A DNA stretch of 64,000 bases from Arthrobacter sp. Y81 (GCF_002929335.1 NZ_PJIL01000001.1:542823-606822), one strand, 5' to 3'. Shown: positions 10,973 through 21,045, counted from the first letter of the stretch. Translations and numbers: made by a program. The notes: a model not told the origin generated them from the sequence alone.

Positions 10973-11872
10973 ATGACACTTGGAACAGGACTGAGCCTGG
11001 CGGAGGCCGTCCGCGAAGCAACCGCACTGCTGGCCGATGCCGGTGTTCCCAGCCCCCGCGTGGACGCGGAACTGCTGGCGGACCACCTCCTGGGCGTCGG
11101 GCTGGGCAGGCTGCGGGCCATGCTCCTGGGGGATTCCCCGGAACCGGACGGCTATGCCGAGCTGGTGGCGGAGCGCGTACGTCGCGTCCCGCTGCAGCAC
11201 ATCACCGGTGTGGCCCACTTCCGATACCTGCAGCTTGCCGTGGGTCCCGGCGTGTTCATTCCCCGGCCGGAAACCGAGTCGGTAGTCCAGCTGGTCATTG
11301 ACTGGCTCAAGGACCTGGAGCGGCTGCACGGCAGGGACCACCCTAAGGTGGTGGACCTGGGCACAGGCTCAGGAGCCATCGCGGGCTCGGTGGCGCACGA
11401 GGTGCCCGGTGCGGAAGTCCACGCAGTGGAGTTCAGTGAATTCGCGCATGCCTGGGCGGCACGGAACCTGGCGCCGCTGGGCGTCAAACTGGTCCGCGGG
11501 GACCTTCGCGATGCGCTGCCGGAACACAACGGAACTTTCGACGTCGTGGTGTCGAATCCGCCGTACATTCCCGCGGAAGCGATCCCCAACGAACCCGAGG
11601 TGGCCCTGCACGATCCGCCCGAGGCGCTTTACGGCGGGGGAGCGGACGGAATGGTACTTCCGACGGCGGCAGCGGCGTCCGCTGCCCGGCTGCTCGTTCC
11701 CGGCGGCTACTTCGTGATGGAACATGCCGAAGTCCAGGCAACGTGGATCGCTACGATGCTGAAGAACTCCGGTTGCTGGTCCGATGTGACAACGCACGTG
11801 GACCTCAACGGCAAGGAACGTGCCACCAGCGCGGTCCTTACCGAACCGTCTGACCAAGTGATGAAAGAATAG
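10973..11872 (+). CDS. prmC: Peptide chain release factor N5-glutamine methyltransferase
   Basis: SAM-dependent methylation of the GGQ glutamine of release factors. 299 residues: an N-terminal helical domain (1-85), then the Rossmann methyltransferase with VVDLGTGSGAIA (SAM loop) and the catalytic SNPPYIP at 194-200. It starts 18 bases after prfA. ATG 10973 is preferred; an in-frame TTG lies immediately before it. The prfA-prmC pairing is nearly universal and supports the call. The stop is 4 bases ahead of the next gene's GTG. Confidence 0.94.
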   Translation: MTLGTGLSLAEAVREATALLADAGVPSPRVDAELLADHLLGVGLGRLRAMLLGDSPEPDGYAELVAERVRRVPLQHITGVAHFRYLQLAVGPGVFIPRPETESVVQLVIDWLKDLERLHGRDHPKVVDLGTGSGAIAGSVAHEVPGAEVHAVEFSEFAHAWAARNLAPLGVKLVRGDLRDALPEHNGTFDVVVSNPPYIPAEAIPNEPEVALHDPPEALYGGGADGMVLPTAAAASAARLLVPGGYFVMEHAEVQATWIATMLKNSGCWSDVTTHVDLNGKERATSAVLTEPSDQVMKE

Positions 11873-11876
11873 GCCA

Positions 11877-12677
11877 GTGACCACAACCTATGACTGCACG
11901 GCAGCCGACCAGCGGGCTGAAGGGCTGGAGCATGCCCAGCGGGCCATCCGCCAACACAAATGCGTGGTGTTCCCGACGGACACGGTTTATGGAATCGCCG
12001 CGGACGCCTTTTCGCCGCAGGCCGTCACCATGCTCCTCGTCTCGAAGGGCCGCAGCCGGCAGATGCCGCCGCCCGTCCTGATCCCGAGGCTCAATGCCCT
12101 GGACGGACTGGCAACTGATGTGCCCGCAGAGGCCCGCAAGCTTGCCGAGGCCTTCTGGCCGGGCGGCCTCACCATGATTTTCCACGCACAGCCTTCGTTG
12201 GACTGGGACCTGGGTGAAACCAAGGGCACCGTGGCGTTGCGGATGCCGGCCGACGACGTCGCGCAGGACCTGCTGACGCTGACCGGACCCTTGGCGGTGT
12301 CCTCCGCGAACCGCACCGGCCAGCCGGCTGCCCGGACCGCCGCCGACGCCATGACCCAGCTCGCGGAATCGGTGGAGGTCTACCTCGAAGGCGGGCTGCG
12401 GCCGGCAGGCGACGGGGACGTTGAGGCTCTTCCGTCCACGATCGTCGACGCCACTGCACAGCCGCTCAGGGTGGTCCGCCAGGGTGCCATCACGCTGGAA
12501 CGGCTCCGCGAGGTTGTCCCGGGCCTGTTGGACATTGACGGTATTGCCGCCGACGTCCCGGCGTCCGAACCGGAACCCGGCAATGAAATGGTGGCTGAAC
12601 CGGAGCCGGCATCAGATGAGCCTGCTGAACCGGCTCCCGCTGCCCAACCGCGCGTGACGGGAACCGGCACCGAATGA
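11877..12677 (+). CDS. L-threonylcarbamoyladenylate synthase (TsaC/Sua5/YwlC family)
   Basis: Makes threonylcarbamoyl-AMP for the t6A37 modification of ANN-decoding tRNAs. The YrdC fold is recognisable: FPTDTVYGIAADAF near residue 30, the KGRSRQMPPPVLI nucleotide/anion site, WPGGLT, and VALRMPADD with SSANRTGQPA. The core ends near residue 205. The remaining 60 residues form a Pro/Glu/Ala-rich tail, not the full C-terminal domain of long Sua5. GTG start, 4 bases after prmC. Its TGA overlaps the ATG of the next gene. Gene order prfA-prmC-tsaC is common in Gram-positives. Confidence 0.9.
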   Translation: MTTTYDCTAADQRAEGLEHAQRAIRQHKCVVFPTDTVYGIAADAFSPQAVTMLLVSKGRSRQMPPPVLIPRLNALDGLATDVPAEARKLAEAFWPGGLTMIFHAQPSLDWDLGETKGTVALRMPADDVAQDLLTLTGPLAVSSANRTGQPAARTAADAMTQLAESVEVYLEGGLRPAGDGDVEALPSTIVDATAQPLRVVRQGAITLERLREVVPGLLDIDGIAADVPASEPEPGNEMVAEPEPASDEPAEPAPAAQPRVTGTGTE

Positions 12678-13432
12678 TCATGACGCGGCAGCACATCCCT
12701 GTTCTTGGCGTGGACGCGACGCCACTCACCGTTTCCGAGATGACCGCGACGCTCAACCGCTTTGTCGCTGAAGGCGTCACCCGCACGGTGGTGGGCCACA
12801 ACCTGCACAGCGTGACGCTCTTCCATTCGGACCCGGAATTCCGCGCCCTCTACGAAGGCAGCGATGTGGTGCTGCTCGACGGCGCCCCGGTCCTGTTGCT
12901 GTGGGGACGCTCGGGGGATGCGGACGGGCCGGTCATGGACTACCGGCTGGGCTCCACCGACTGGATCCCGGCCCTGGGGAATGTCGAAGGCCTCGAACGG
13001 ATTGCCGTGATCGGCGCCGGAGCAGAGGCCAACGCCAAAGCAGTGGCGCGCCTGGCGGGGATCGTGCCGAATGCCAAGGTTGCCGGCATGCCCGGCGAAG
13101 GCTGGAACGACGACATTGAGGACCAGGCCGTGGCCTGGCTGGCGGAGCTTCGCCCGCAGCTGGTGCTGATCGGCCTCGGCATGCCCCTGCAGGAGATGGT
13201 TCTCCGCCGCCGGCTGGACGCCCTTCCCCCTGCCGTGTACTGCGCCGTGGGCGGAGCGATCGAACAGATTGCCGGTATCCAGAAGCTGGCACCGCGCTGG
13301 CTCGGCCGCCTGGGCCTGGAATGGGCGTGGCGGCTCATGCTGCACCCGCGCAGGGTGGCTTACCGCGTGTTCGGTGAGCCGTGGGTGCTCCTGGCGCTCC
13401 TGATCCGCCGACGCTTTACGTCAAACCGCTAG
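12674..13432 (+). CDS. WecG/TagA/CpsF family glycosyltransferase
   Basis: GT26-family enzyme, 252 residues. Members transfer ManNAc or ManNAcA to undecaprenyl-PP-GlcNAc when enterobacterial common antigen or wall teichoic acid linkage units are built. Family marks are VVGHNLHSVTLFHSDPEFR (nucleotide-sugar region), DVVLLDGAPVLLLWG, LIGLGMPLQEM and VGGAIEQIAGIQK, plus the basic amphipathic C-terminal helix (EWAWRLMLHPRR) that holds it at the membrane. ATG 12674 overlaps the preceding stop (ATGA), so it is co-translated with the TsaC gene. A second ATG at 12680 is also possible. The acceptor and sugar cannot be told from sequence. The WecA/TagO-like gene 1.2 kb downstream is the logical partner. 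Confidence 0.85.
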   Translation: MIMTRQHIPVLGVDATPLTVSEMTATLNRFVAEGVTRTVVGHNLHSVTLFHSDPEFRALYEGSDVVLLDGAPVLLLWGRSGDADGPVMDYRLGSTDWIPALGNVEGLERIAVIGAGAEANAKAVARLAGIVPNAKVAGMPGEGWNDDIEDQAVAWLAELRPQLVLIGLGMPLQEMVLRRRLDALPPAVYCAVGGAIEQIAGIQKLAPRWLGRLGLEWAWRLMLHPRRVAYRVFGEPWVLLALLIRRRFTSNR

Positions 13433-14325
13433 AACTTCTGGTCCTTCAGGGGTGCGAACCCCTTGCCGCGGAGTCCGGTGGAAAACGCCCGGAACCAGTC
13501 GGCCAGCCCGCGGAAGTCGCCGCGACGCAGGAAGTAGCCGAGGTAGCCGCCCACATCCGCCACGAGGGACTTGACCCGGAAGTGGCGGCGGATCAGGTAG
13601 CCGCGGTTCCGGTAATAGTAATAGCGCTTGAAAGCGGTCTCCGGAACAATCACGTGCCACCGGGCGCCGAAAACGTGCTTCGTCTCGGCAAACGCGTGCG
13701 GATGCGTGATGGCCGTCGTGGTTACCGTGCCGAACCGGATTCCCGCCTTGCGGAGCCTGATGGTGAAATCCACCTCGTCGCCGCGGATGAACAGCCGCAT
13801 GTCGGGCAGGCCCACCTTGAAGAAGACGTCCGAACGGATCAGCGCGCCGTTGAAGAAGTGGCCGTCGTCGGGCAGGAAGCCGAGCTTCTCCACTTCCGCA
13901 CGGTCATGCGTCACTTTGCCGTCGAGACGGAAGAAAAAGGACAGCCGATCAGGGTGGCCGGGCGCAGCCACGAGGGGGACAACCGCGTCGAGGCCCCGCG
14001 ACTCAGCCTCGCGGAGCAGCGTGGCGAGGCATTCCGGGTCGCCGGGCTCGGCGTCGTCGTCCATCATCCAGATCCAGTCCGCGCCGCTGGCCACGGCCTT
14101 GAGGATGGCCAGCGAGAAGCCGCCGGCGCCGCCCAGATTCGCTTCCGACCGGACATAGTCCACGTTGGAGTGCTCTTCCGCCACGTCCTTGGCGGGCACG
14201 GTGCCGCTGTCCACGAGGCAGATGGAACGGACAGGCGAAGTCTGCCTATTGATGGCATTCAGCAGAACGGCGAGCTCACGGGGACGGTCAAACGTCACGG
14301 CAGCAACTGCAACCGACATGGACAT
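13429..14325 (-). CDS. Family 2 glycosyltransferase
   Basis: 298-residue GT-A glycosyltransferase. It starts with the Rossmann-like strand AVAAVTFDRPREL and carries the metal/nucleotide-binding WMMDDDAEPGD (DxD-type). Later come a GHFFNGALIRSD region and the probable catalytic GDEVDFTIRLRKAG. The composition resembles rhamnosyl/galactofuranosyl transferases (GlfT1-like), but the sugar is not predictable. The start at 14325 has AAAGGA about 7 bases upstream; ATG 14319 is the alternative. It is convergent with the WecG/TagA gene: the two stops share the CTAG at 13429-13432, leaving no room for a terminator between them. A wall-polymer role is inferred from its neighbours. Confidence 0.82.
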   Translation of the reverse strand: MSMSVAVAAVTFDRPRELAVLLNAINRQTSPVRSICLVDSGTVPAKDVAEEHSNVDYVRSEANLGGAGGFSLAILKAVASGADWIWMMDDDAEPGDPECLATLLREAESRGLDAVVPLVAAPGHPDRLSFFFRLDGKVTHDRAEVEKLGFLPDDGHFFNGALIRSDVFFKVGLPDMRLFIRGDEVDFTIRLRKAGIRFGTVTTTAITHPHAFAETKHVFGARWHVIVPETAFKRYYYYRNRGYLIRRHFRVKSLVADVGGYLGYFLRRGDFRGLADWFRAFSTGLRGKGFAPLKDQKF

Positions 14326-14621
14326 TGCTGGTTCCTTTCAACACGGCCGCCGGTGGTTTTCCCGCCGGCATTGGGCCGTGTGACGCGAAGCCAGCAAGCC
14401 GTTGGCATTAGTATCTTGACTAGAGTCCACTGTAATACAGCCCTGTCAGGCACTACGCACTGCCTGCCGCGCGCACGGCGACGGAGAAGTTTCATTTATC
14501 GAAAGTCAGTTCCACAGCAATCCCGCCCGAGCTATCCCAGCCGCCCGGCATTGACCCGGCCGCAGGGATACACGCTGCCCGGGGCCGGTTCCGCTGACGG
14601 CGCGGGGAAGGTGGCGTCCCC
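14326..14621. other. Divergent region GT2 / WecA-like gene, with leader hairpin
   Basis: Nearly 300 bases without a gene. A two-part hairpin (8-bp arms ACACGGCC 14341-14348 / GGCCGTGT 14374-14381, inner GCCGG/CCGGC) lies just upstream of the GT2 ribosome site on the minus strand. AT-richer sequence around 14400-14445 (TTGACT, TAATAC) is the likely promoter zone, but the hexamer spacing is poor. Confidence 0.45.
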
Positions 14622-15782
14622 ATGATCATGTACCTGCTCATGATGCTGACTGCGGCCGTGGTGTCCTATGGCGCAACCTGGGGCGCACGCCTGGTTGGCA
14701 ACAGGCTTCAACTGTTTTCGCCGATCCGCAGCCGCGACACGCACTCGCACAAGGTCTCCAGGCTGGGAGGCCTGGGCATTTACGCAGGATTCCTGGTGGC
14801 GCTCTGTGTTGCCAGCCAGTCATTCTTCGTCAAAGACATCTACCGCGGCAACGCCTCCCCGTGGGGGGTCCTCGCCGGCGCGACGCTGATCGTCATAGTG
14901 GGCCTCGCCGACGACTTGTTGGACCTGCGGTGGTGGGTGAAGCTGATCGGCCAGAGCGCCGCAGCAATGGTGGTGGCCATCTGGGGCGTCAGGATGGCCA
15001 TTGTCCCGTTCGTACCGGAACCGATCATCCTCGAGAACGAGATTGTGAGCATAGTCCTCACCGCCGGTCTGATCGTGACCACTATGAACGCCTTCAACTT
15101 CATCGACGGGCTCGACGGGCTGGCCGCCGGCGTTGCCATCATCGGCGGCGCTGCCTTCTTCCTGACGGCCTACTGGGTGCACCGCAACTCGGACGTGCTG
15201 GACAAGTCCGACCTCGCGACACTCCTGACCGCGGTCGTGGTGGGCAGCTGCGTGGGCTTCCTGCCGCACAACTGGTTTCCCTCGAAGATCTTCATGGGCG
15301 ACTCCGGCGCCATGCTCATCGGCCTGCTCCTGGCCTCCGCAGGCATCGTGTCAACCGGCCAGATCACCTCCGGACTCTATGACCGCGCCAACGGTATACC
15401 GACCATCATCCCCATCCTCCTGCCGTTCGCAGTGTTGTTCCTGCCGTTGCTGGACCTTGGCCTGGCTGTCGTTCGCCGCACGGCGCTGGGCCGTTCGCCC
15501 TGGTCCGCCGACCGCGGGCACCTCCATCACAAACTGATGGACATCGGATACTCCCACCGGACCGCCGTCGTCCTGATGTACATGTGGACGTGCATCCTGG
15601 CGTTCGGTGGCCTGGCATTCGCCATCTTCCCGTGGCAGACGGTGCTGGCCATGGATGTGGCCGCGGCGGCCGTTATGGCCGTGGTGACCGCATGGCCGTA
15701 CCTTCGCGACAAGGCCCCGAAGCCCGGTCCGCGGTCGGAAGCAGAGGCCGAAGCCGAAGCCGAAGCAGCGGGGCAGGAATGA
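14622..15782 (+). CDS. Undecaprenyl-phosphate GlcNAc-1-phosphate transferase family (WecA/TagO-like)
   Basis: Polytopic membrane enzyme (386 residues, about 11 helices) of the MraY/WecA superfamily. Members start lipid-linked wall or surface polysaccharides by moving GlcNAc-1-P onto undecaprenyl phosphate. Motifs seen are SHKVSRLGGLGIYAG, the catalytic DDLLDLRWWVKL, NAFNFIDGLDGLA, FMGDSGAMLIG and the cytosolic HLHHKL. This loop separates WecA types from MraY. An EAEAEAEAEA tail ends the protein. ATG 14622 (second ATG at 14628) with GGGGAAGG upstream. It precedes the ATP synthase genes. With the WecG/TagA gene it suggests the first two steps of a linkage unit. Confidence 0.88.
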   Translation: MIMYLLMMLTAAVVSYGATWGARLVGNRLQLFSPIRSRDTHSHKVSRLGGLGIYAGFLVALCVASQSFFVKDIYRGNASPWGVLAGATLIVIVGLADDLLDLRWWVKLIGQSAAAMVVAIWGVRMAIVPFVPEPIILENEIVSIVLTAGLIVTTMNAFNFIDGLDGLAAGVAIIGGAAFFLTAYWVHRNSDVLDKSDLATLLTAVVVGSCVGFLPHNWFPSKIFMGDSGAMLIGLLLASAGIVSTGQITSGLYDRANGIPTIIPILLPFAVLFLPLLDLGLAVVRRTALGRSPWSADRGHLHHKLMDIGYSHRTAVVLMYMWTCILAFGGLAFAIFPWQTVLAMDVAAAAVMAVVTAWPYLRDKAPKPGPRSEAEAEAEAEAAGQE

Positions 15783-15889
15783 GCGTTGACGTCGCTTTTC
15801 CGAATAATTTCTATCTCATGTAGAATTCCAGTGCGGCCATTCGCCGCACCCACCCTTGCCAGCGCGCAGTACACGACGATTGGGATCTC
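15783..15889 (+). promoter_or_regulatory. Candidate promoter region of the ATP synthase operon
   Basis: A short AT-richer gap before the AtpI-like gene. It contains TTGACG (15786-15791) and a good -10-like TAGAAT (15821-15826), but these two are too far apart to belong to one promoter. TAGAAT with a weak -35 near 15798 is the better candidate. Confidence 0.35.
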
Positions 15890-16381
15890 ATGACCTCCAA
15901 CGCCGAACCCGGACCTAGCTCCGGCAACGGACCCGTTGGTGTCTCGGGCCCCACGAAGTCACTGTGGCTGCGGCTGTTGATTCTGAGCAGCGGCGCCGGG
16001 CTGGCCGGTCTTGTCCTCGCGGGAATACCGGCCGCCATCCTCAACGGCGCCGGGGGAGTGCTGTCCAGCACTTTCGGCGGCCTCCTGGTCATGGCCTTCT
16101 TCGCGATCAGCCTCCTGGTTGGCCATTTCGTCGGCCGGAACAATCCGTCAGGTGCCATCGGGGTCTTTGTCGTCACATACTTCGTCAAAGTCGTGGGTTT
16201 TGCCGTGGTGCTCTTTGTCATCGGCACACCCGACTGGCTCCACGACCGCTGGTTCCTGATTGGAGCCGTTGCCTGCGTCGTGTTCTGGCAGGCTGCCGAG
16301 ATCTACGGTTTCAGCAAAGCCCGCTTCCGCATCTATAACGACCCCGAACCTGTGAAAGACGGCCATGATGAGCAGCCGTAA
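15890..16381 (+). CDS. AtpI-like membrane protein, ATP synthase I-type
   Basis: 163 residues: a Ser/Gly/Pro-rich N-terminus followed by four predicted helices (about 25-45, 55-77, 87-110, 117-136) and a charged tail. Position and topology match the AtpI-like protein found ahead of atpB in actinobacterial F-type ATPase operons. AtpI helps rotor-ring assembly or cation supply in characterised species. No catalytic motif is visible, so the assignment rests on context and topology. ATG 15890 has only a weak ribosome site (GGGAT). Its 3' end overlaps the next gene by 17 bases. Confidence 0.65.
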   Translation: MTSNAEPGPSSGNGPVGVSGPTKSLWLRLLILSSGAGLAGLVLAGIPAAILNGAGGVLSSTFGGLLVMAFFAISLLVGHFVGRNNPSGAIGVFVVTYFVKVVGFAVVLFVIGTPDWLHDRWFLIGAVACVVFWQAAEIYGFSKARFRIYNDPEPVKDGHDEQP

Positions 16382-16697
16382 TTCCAAGCGCAAAAACGTG
16401 CGGCAAATCCCCAATTCCACGTCCGGTTCTCCCGGCGTATCTTCGGACGGCGGGGACGGCGGATACAACGCCGGCATCGCCGTCTTTAGCTACATAATTG
16501 GCGGAATCATCGTCTGGAGTTTGATAGGGTGGGGTCTGGATTATCTGTGGGGAACCCGCTGGATTGTGCTCGCAGGCGCTCTGCTTGGAGCTGCGGGAGG
16601 GTTCTATCTTTCTCATATGCACGGCCTCACCAGTAACAGAACGTCAACTGGTGAAGACAGTGCAGCCAGCGGCCCGTCCAAGGACGAGGAACAGTAA
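16365..16697 (+). CDS. AtpZ/AtpI-type small membrane protein
   Basis: 110 residues. A polar N-terminus rich in Lys/Arg/Ser/Gly precedes two helices (about 37-60 and 66-84) linked by a short loop with WGLDYLWGTRW. The pattern resembles the ATPase gene 1 / AtpZ family, a two-helix partner of AtpI. It overlaps the upstream AtpI-like gene and is 91 bases ahead of atpB. An alternative start is the second ATG (16368). Function in c-ring assembly or Mg/Ca transport is inferred from the family. Confidence 0.62.
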   Translation: MMSSRNSKRKNVRQIPNSTSGSPGVSSDGGDGGYNAGIAVFSYIIGGIIVWSLIGWGLDYLWGTRWIVLAGALLGAAGGFYLSHMHGLTSNRTSTGEDSAASGPSKDEEQ

Positions 16698-16788
16698 TGC
16701 CTAACAATTTCACATGGGGAAGGGCGGTCATGAAGATCGCCGGACCCTCACCAACGCCCAATGATGGACACTGCAGAGAGGAAACGCG

Positions 16789-17589
16789 TTGATCGCGCTT
16801 GCGCTCCCGGCCCAAGATTCAGGAGAGTTCAATCCTCCTGGAATTGACGAAATGCACCTGCCGGCAATCCTGCCGTGGGGTGTAGCAGACGGATTCTCCA
16901 AGCAGATGCTGCTGGTAATCCTGTCGGTCGTCATTATCGCTACATTCTTTCTGCTAGCTGCGCGGAAGCAGCAGCTTGTTCCAGGCAAACTGCAGTTTGC
17001 AGGTGAGGCCGCCTACGGCTTCGTCCGCAACAGCATCGCCAAGGACATCATTGGCGGCAAGGACTTCATGAAGTACGTCCCGCTGTTGTTCAGCCTCTTC
17101 TTCTTCATCCTGGTGAACAACATCTACGGCGCCATCCCGGTGGTCCAGCTTCCGAGCTTCTCACACGTTGGCGGCGCCTATGTCCTGGCAGGCATCGTTT
17201 ACTTCACCTGGATCGCCATCGGCGTCAAGAAGAACGGGCTCAAGTACTTCAAGCTGGCCACCGTTCCTTCGGGCGTGCCGGTGTACATCCTCCCGATCGT
17301 CATTCCGATCGAGATCATCTCCAACTTCCTGGTTCGGCCCGTCACGCACAGCCTCCGTCTGTTTGCCACCATGCTGGCCGGACACCTCATCGTGATGATT
17401 GCCGGATCCGGCATCGAGTACCTCGTCATGCAGGAGAACATCCTCCTCAAGGGCACCTCCGTACTGGTCCTCGCCGGCGCCATCGCCATGTACATGCTGG
17501 AAGCGCTGATCATGGCGCTGCAGGCTTACGTCTTCACGCTGCTGACTGCCATCTACATTGAAGGCGCACTGCACGCGGACAGCCACTAG
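16789..17589 (+). CDS. atpB: ATP synthase F0 subunit a
   Basis: Membrane stator subunit that forms the proton half-channels. 266 residues. The key helix carries the essential Arg in [16 protein letters not shown], and the following helices include [31 protein letters not shown] start at 16789 with AGAGG about 7 bases upstream. The first Met codon in frame lies 20 residues on, inside a conserved leader ([12 protein letters not shown]), so TTG is preferred. First of the eight structural genes. Confidence 0.95.
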   Translation: MIALALPAQDSGEFNPPGIDEMHLPAILPWGVADGFSKQMLLVILSVVIIATFFLLAARKQQLVPGKLQFAGEAAYGFVRNSIAKDIIGGKDFMKYVPLLFSLFFFILVNNIYGAIPVVQLPSFSHVGGAYVLAGIVYFTWIAIGVKKNGLKYFKLATVPSGVPVYILPIVIPIEIISNFLVRPVTHSLRLFATMLAGHLIVMIAGSGIEYLVMQENILLKGTSVLVLAGAIAMYMLEALIMALQAYVFTLLTAIYIEGALHADSH

Positions 17590-17669
17590 GCACCCACAAA
17601 CTTCCCCTTCGCGGGGATGAAGCAACCCAAACAACCTGCCACACGGGTGGCATCTTGAAAGGAAGAAAA

Positions 17670-17888
17670 ATGGAAGGCTCCATCAACGGCTCCCTCAACC
17701 TCATCGGCTACGGCCTCTCCGCTATCGGCGGTGGTATCGGTGTGGGTCTCGTCTTCGCGGCTTACATCAATGGTGTGGCACGTCAGCCGGAAGCCCAGCG
17801 CGTCCTGCAGCCGATCGCGTTCCTCGGCCTTGCGCTGACTGAAGCACTCGCCATCCTCGGCCTGGTCTTCGCTTTCGTTCTTTCCTAA
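17670..17888 (+). CDS. atpE: ATP synthase F0 subunit c
   Basis: Rotor-ring proteolipid, 72 residues in two helices joined by the polar RQPE loop (38-41). The proton-carrying carboxylate is E58 in [11 protein letters not shown]. Actinobacterial c subunits bind the drug bedaquiline around this residue (family knowledge). The ATG at 17670 sits behind AAAGGAAG; an in-frame TTG at 17655 is upstream of that site and is rejected. The 80-base gap before it contains short stems (TGCCA/TGGCA) ahead of the ribosome site. The strong ribosome site suits the high copy number of subunit c. Confidence 0.96.
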   Translation: MEGSINGSLNLIGYGLSAIGGGIGVGLVFAAYINGVARQPEAQRVLQPIAFLGLALTEALAILGLVFAFVLS

Positions 17889-17937
17889 GCGTTAGAACCT
17901 ATCGAACATCCAGAACCGAGTAGATAAGGACGGGTGA

Positions 17938-18497
<560 letters not shown>

Positions 18498-18498
<1 letters not shown>

Positions 18499-19325
18499 TG
18501 GCAGGTGTATCGAGCGAATCGCTGACCGCGGCGCTGGTGGCGTTGGAAGCCAAGCTTCCCTTCGCTTCGCTGCAGTTGGCTAAGGAACTCTTCGGAATCC
18601 TGGGAACGGTGGACAGCTCGGCTGGCTTGCGCCGCGCCCTGACTGACCCGTCCCGCAGCGGTGACGAAAAGTCGGCGCTGGTCAAGCAGCTCTTCAGTGG
18701 GAAAGTCTCTACTGATGCTGCGGAAATTGCGAGCGGACTGGCCGGTTCACGCTGGGCGTCGGCTCGGGATATCGGCGATGCACTCGAGACTCTTGCCGCT
18801 TCGGTGGTAATTGCCGTTGCTGAGAACAAGTCGGCCGTCTCTGCCTCAGGAGTCACCGGACTGGAAGCGCTGGAGAACGATCTGTTCGCCTTCAACCAGG
18901 CCGTCATTTCCAGCCACGAGGTACAGCGTGCTCTGTCCGAGCCGCAGGCGAGCCCGGCTGCCAAGATTGCCCTCGCCGAAAAGCTCGTTCCCAATGCGAG
19001 CGAGGAAGCGAAAGTCCTTATCGGACAGGCAGTTACGCAGCCCCGTGGCCTCAAGGTGACAAACCTTGTGCGCCGTTTCGCAGAGCTTGCAGCCAAGCGC
19101 CAGCAGCGCTGGATCGCAACGGTCAGCATCACCCGTCCGCTGACGGAGACGCAGGCCAGCCGACTGCAGGCAGGGCTGAACGCCCTGTACGGGCGCGAGC
19201 TCAAGATCAACATGAACGTTGACCCGGCACTGATCGGTGGCATCCGGATCCAGGTTGGTGACGAAGTGGTTGACGCTTCTGTCATCGCCCGCCTGGGCCA
19301 GCTCCAGCGTCAGCTTGCCGGCTAA
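18498..19325 (+). CDS. atpH: ATP synthase F1 subunit delta
   Basis: 275 residues, longer than the E. coli delta (about 177) but typical for actinobacteria. The OSCP/delta domain occupies the C-terminal part: LKVTNLVRRFAELAAKR, then NMNVDPALIGGIRIQVGDEVVDASV. An extra N-terminal helical region accounts for the added length. Links the peripheral stalk to the F1 head. The start overlaps the atpF stop. Confidence 0.94.
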
Positions 19326-19407
19326 CCGGACAAGCACAACTTAACTGATAGAAACCCCGGTCATCGTGACAACGATGATCACGAAAACAGGAGAGCAGGG
19401 ACTGCAG

Positions 19408-21045
19408 ATGGCCGAATTGACCATCAACGCCGACGACGTCCGTATTGCGTTGAACGAGTTCGCGGCGTCCTACGAACCCGGAAACGCAGAGCGCGTAGAG
19501 GTCGGCCGTGTGACCACCGCAGGTGACGGCATCGCCCGTGTTGAGGGCCTTCCCTCGGTCATGGCGAACGAGTTGCTTCGTTTCGAAGACGGCACGCTGG
19601 GCCTGGCCCAGAACCTCGACGTCCGCGAAATCGGTGTCATCATCCTCGGTGACTTCACCGGCGTCGAAGAAGGCCAGGAAGTCCACCGCACCGGTCAGGT
19701 TCTGTCCGTGCCGGTCGGCGACGCCTTCCTCGGCCGCGTGGTTGACCCGCTGGGCCAGCCGATCGACGACCTCGGTGAAATCAAGGCTGAAACCACCCGT
19801 GCACTGGAACTCCAGGCGCCCGGCGTGACCCAGCGTAAGTCGGTTCACGAGCCGATGCAGACCGGTCTGAAGGCTATCGACGCCATGATCCCGATCGGCC
19901 GCGGCCAGCGTCAGCTGATCATTGGTGACCGCCAGACCGGCAAGTCGGCAATTGCCATCGACACGATCATCAACCAGAAGGCCAACTGGGCTTCCGGGGA
20001 TGTCACCAAGCAGGTGCGCTGCATCTACGTGGCCATCGGCCAGAAGGCGTCCACCATCGCGGCTGTCCGCCAGACGCTCGAGGACAACGGCGCACTGGAA
20101 TACACCACCATCGTGGCTTCCCCCGCGTCCGACCCCGCAGGCTTCAAGTACCTGGCCCCTTACGCCGGTTCGGCTATCGGCCAGCACTGGATGTACGGCG
20201 GCAAGCACGTCCTCATCGTGTTTGATGACCTCTCCAAGCAGGCTGAGGCCTACCGTGCAGTGTCGCTGCTGCTCCGCCGCCCGCCGGGACGCGAAGCCTA
20301 CCCGGGCGACGTCTTCTACTTGCACTCCCGCCTGCTGGAGCGTTGTGCCAAGCTCTCCGACGAGCTGGGTGCCGGCTCGATGACCGGTCTGCCGCTCATC
20401 GAGACCAAGGCGAACGACGTCTCCGCCTACATCCCGACCAACGTGATCTCCATTACCGATGGCCAGATCTTCCTGCAGTCGGACCTCTTCAACGCCAACC
20501 AGCGTCCCGCCGTCGACGTGGGTGTCTCGGTATCCCGCGTGGGTGGTGCAGCGCAGGTCAAGTCCATGAAGAAGGTCTCCGGTACCTTGAAGCTGGAACT
20601 GGCTCAGTACCGCGACATGCAGGCATTCGCAATGTTCGCGTCGGACCTCGACGCCGCATCGCGTCAGCAGCTGACCCGTGGTGCACGCCTGATGGAACTG
20701 CTCAAGCAGGGCCAGTACTCGCCGTTCCCGGTTGAGAACCAGGTTGTGTCGATTTGGGCCGGTACCAACGGCTACTTGGACGATGTTCCGGTTGAGGACA
20801 TCAACCGCTTCGAGACCGAGTTCCTGGAGCACCTGAAGCACAAGTCCTCCATCCTGACGACGCTGGCACAGACCAACGTCATGGACGATGACACTGCGGA
20901 AGCACTGAAGACCTCGATCGTGGCCTTCAAGAAGGGCTTCTTCGGCGAGGGCGACAACCTCCTGGTTGGTGCGGGGCATGAGGAACACGCCCCCATCGAC
21001 GAGGCGCAGGTCGACCAGGAAAAAATCGTCAAGCAGAAGCGCTAG
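19408..21045 (+). CDS. atpA: ATP synthase F1 subunit alpha
   Basis: Non-catalytic nucleotide-binding subunit, 545 residues. Walker [10 protein letters not shown] lies at about 173-181, with [28 protein letters not shown] and the alpha signature region [14 protein letters not shown]. The ATG at 19408 follows a purine-rich stretch (GGAGAGCAGGGA). The in-frame opening from 19366 is part of the leader, where a TCATCGT/ACGATGA hairpin (19361-19378) sits. It has a His/Glu/Asp-rich C-terminus. atpG follows after a 76-base gap with a strong hairpin. Confidence 0.96.
   Translation: MAELTINADDVRIALNEFAASYEPGNAERVEVGRVTTAGDGIARVEGLPSVMANELLRFEDGTLGLAQNLDVREIGVIILGDFTGVEEGQEVHRTGQVLSVPVGDAFLGRVVDPLGQPIDDLGEIKAETTRALELQAPGVTQRKSVHEPMQTGLKAIDAMIPIGRGQRQLIIGDRQTGKSAIAIDTIINQKANWASGDVTKQVRCIYVAIGQKASTIAAVRQTLEDNGALEYTTIVASPASDPAGFKYLAPYAGSAIGQHWMYGGKHVLIVFDDLSKQAEAYRAVSLLLRRPPGREAYPGDVFYLHSRLLERCAKLSDELGAGSMTGLPLIETKANDVSAYIPTNVISITDGQIFLQSDLFNANQRPAVDVGVSVSRVGGAAQVKSMKKVSGTLKLELAQYRDMQAFAMFASDLDAASRQQLTRGARLMELLKQGQYSPFPVENQVVSIWAGTNGYLDDVPVEDINRFETEFLEHLKHKSSILTTLAQTNVMDDDTAEALKTSIVAFKKGFFGEGDNLLVGAGHEEHAPIDEAQVDQEKIVKQKR

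Noticed and set aside
14416..14438. TTGACT ... TAATAC as a promoter for the WecA-like gene
   Set aside because: Only 11 bases separate the hexamers, far from the usual 17.
13381..14625. 414-residue plus-strand frame across the GT2 gene
   Set aside because: It is antisense to a frame with clear glycosyltransferase motifs; typical high-GC antisense opening.
19282..20988. 568-residue minus-strand frame opposite atpA
   Set aside because: It is a mirror of a strongly coding alpha subunit gene; the protein has no recognisable motif.
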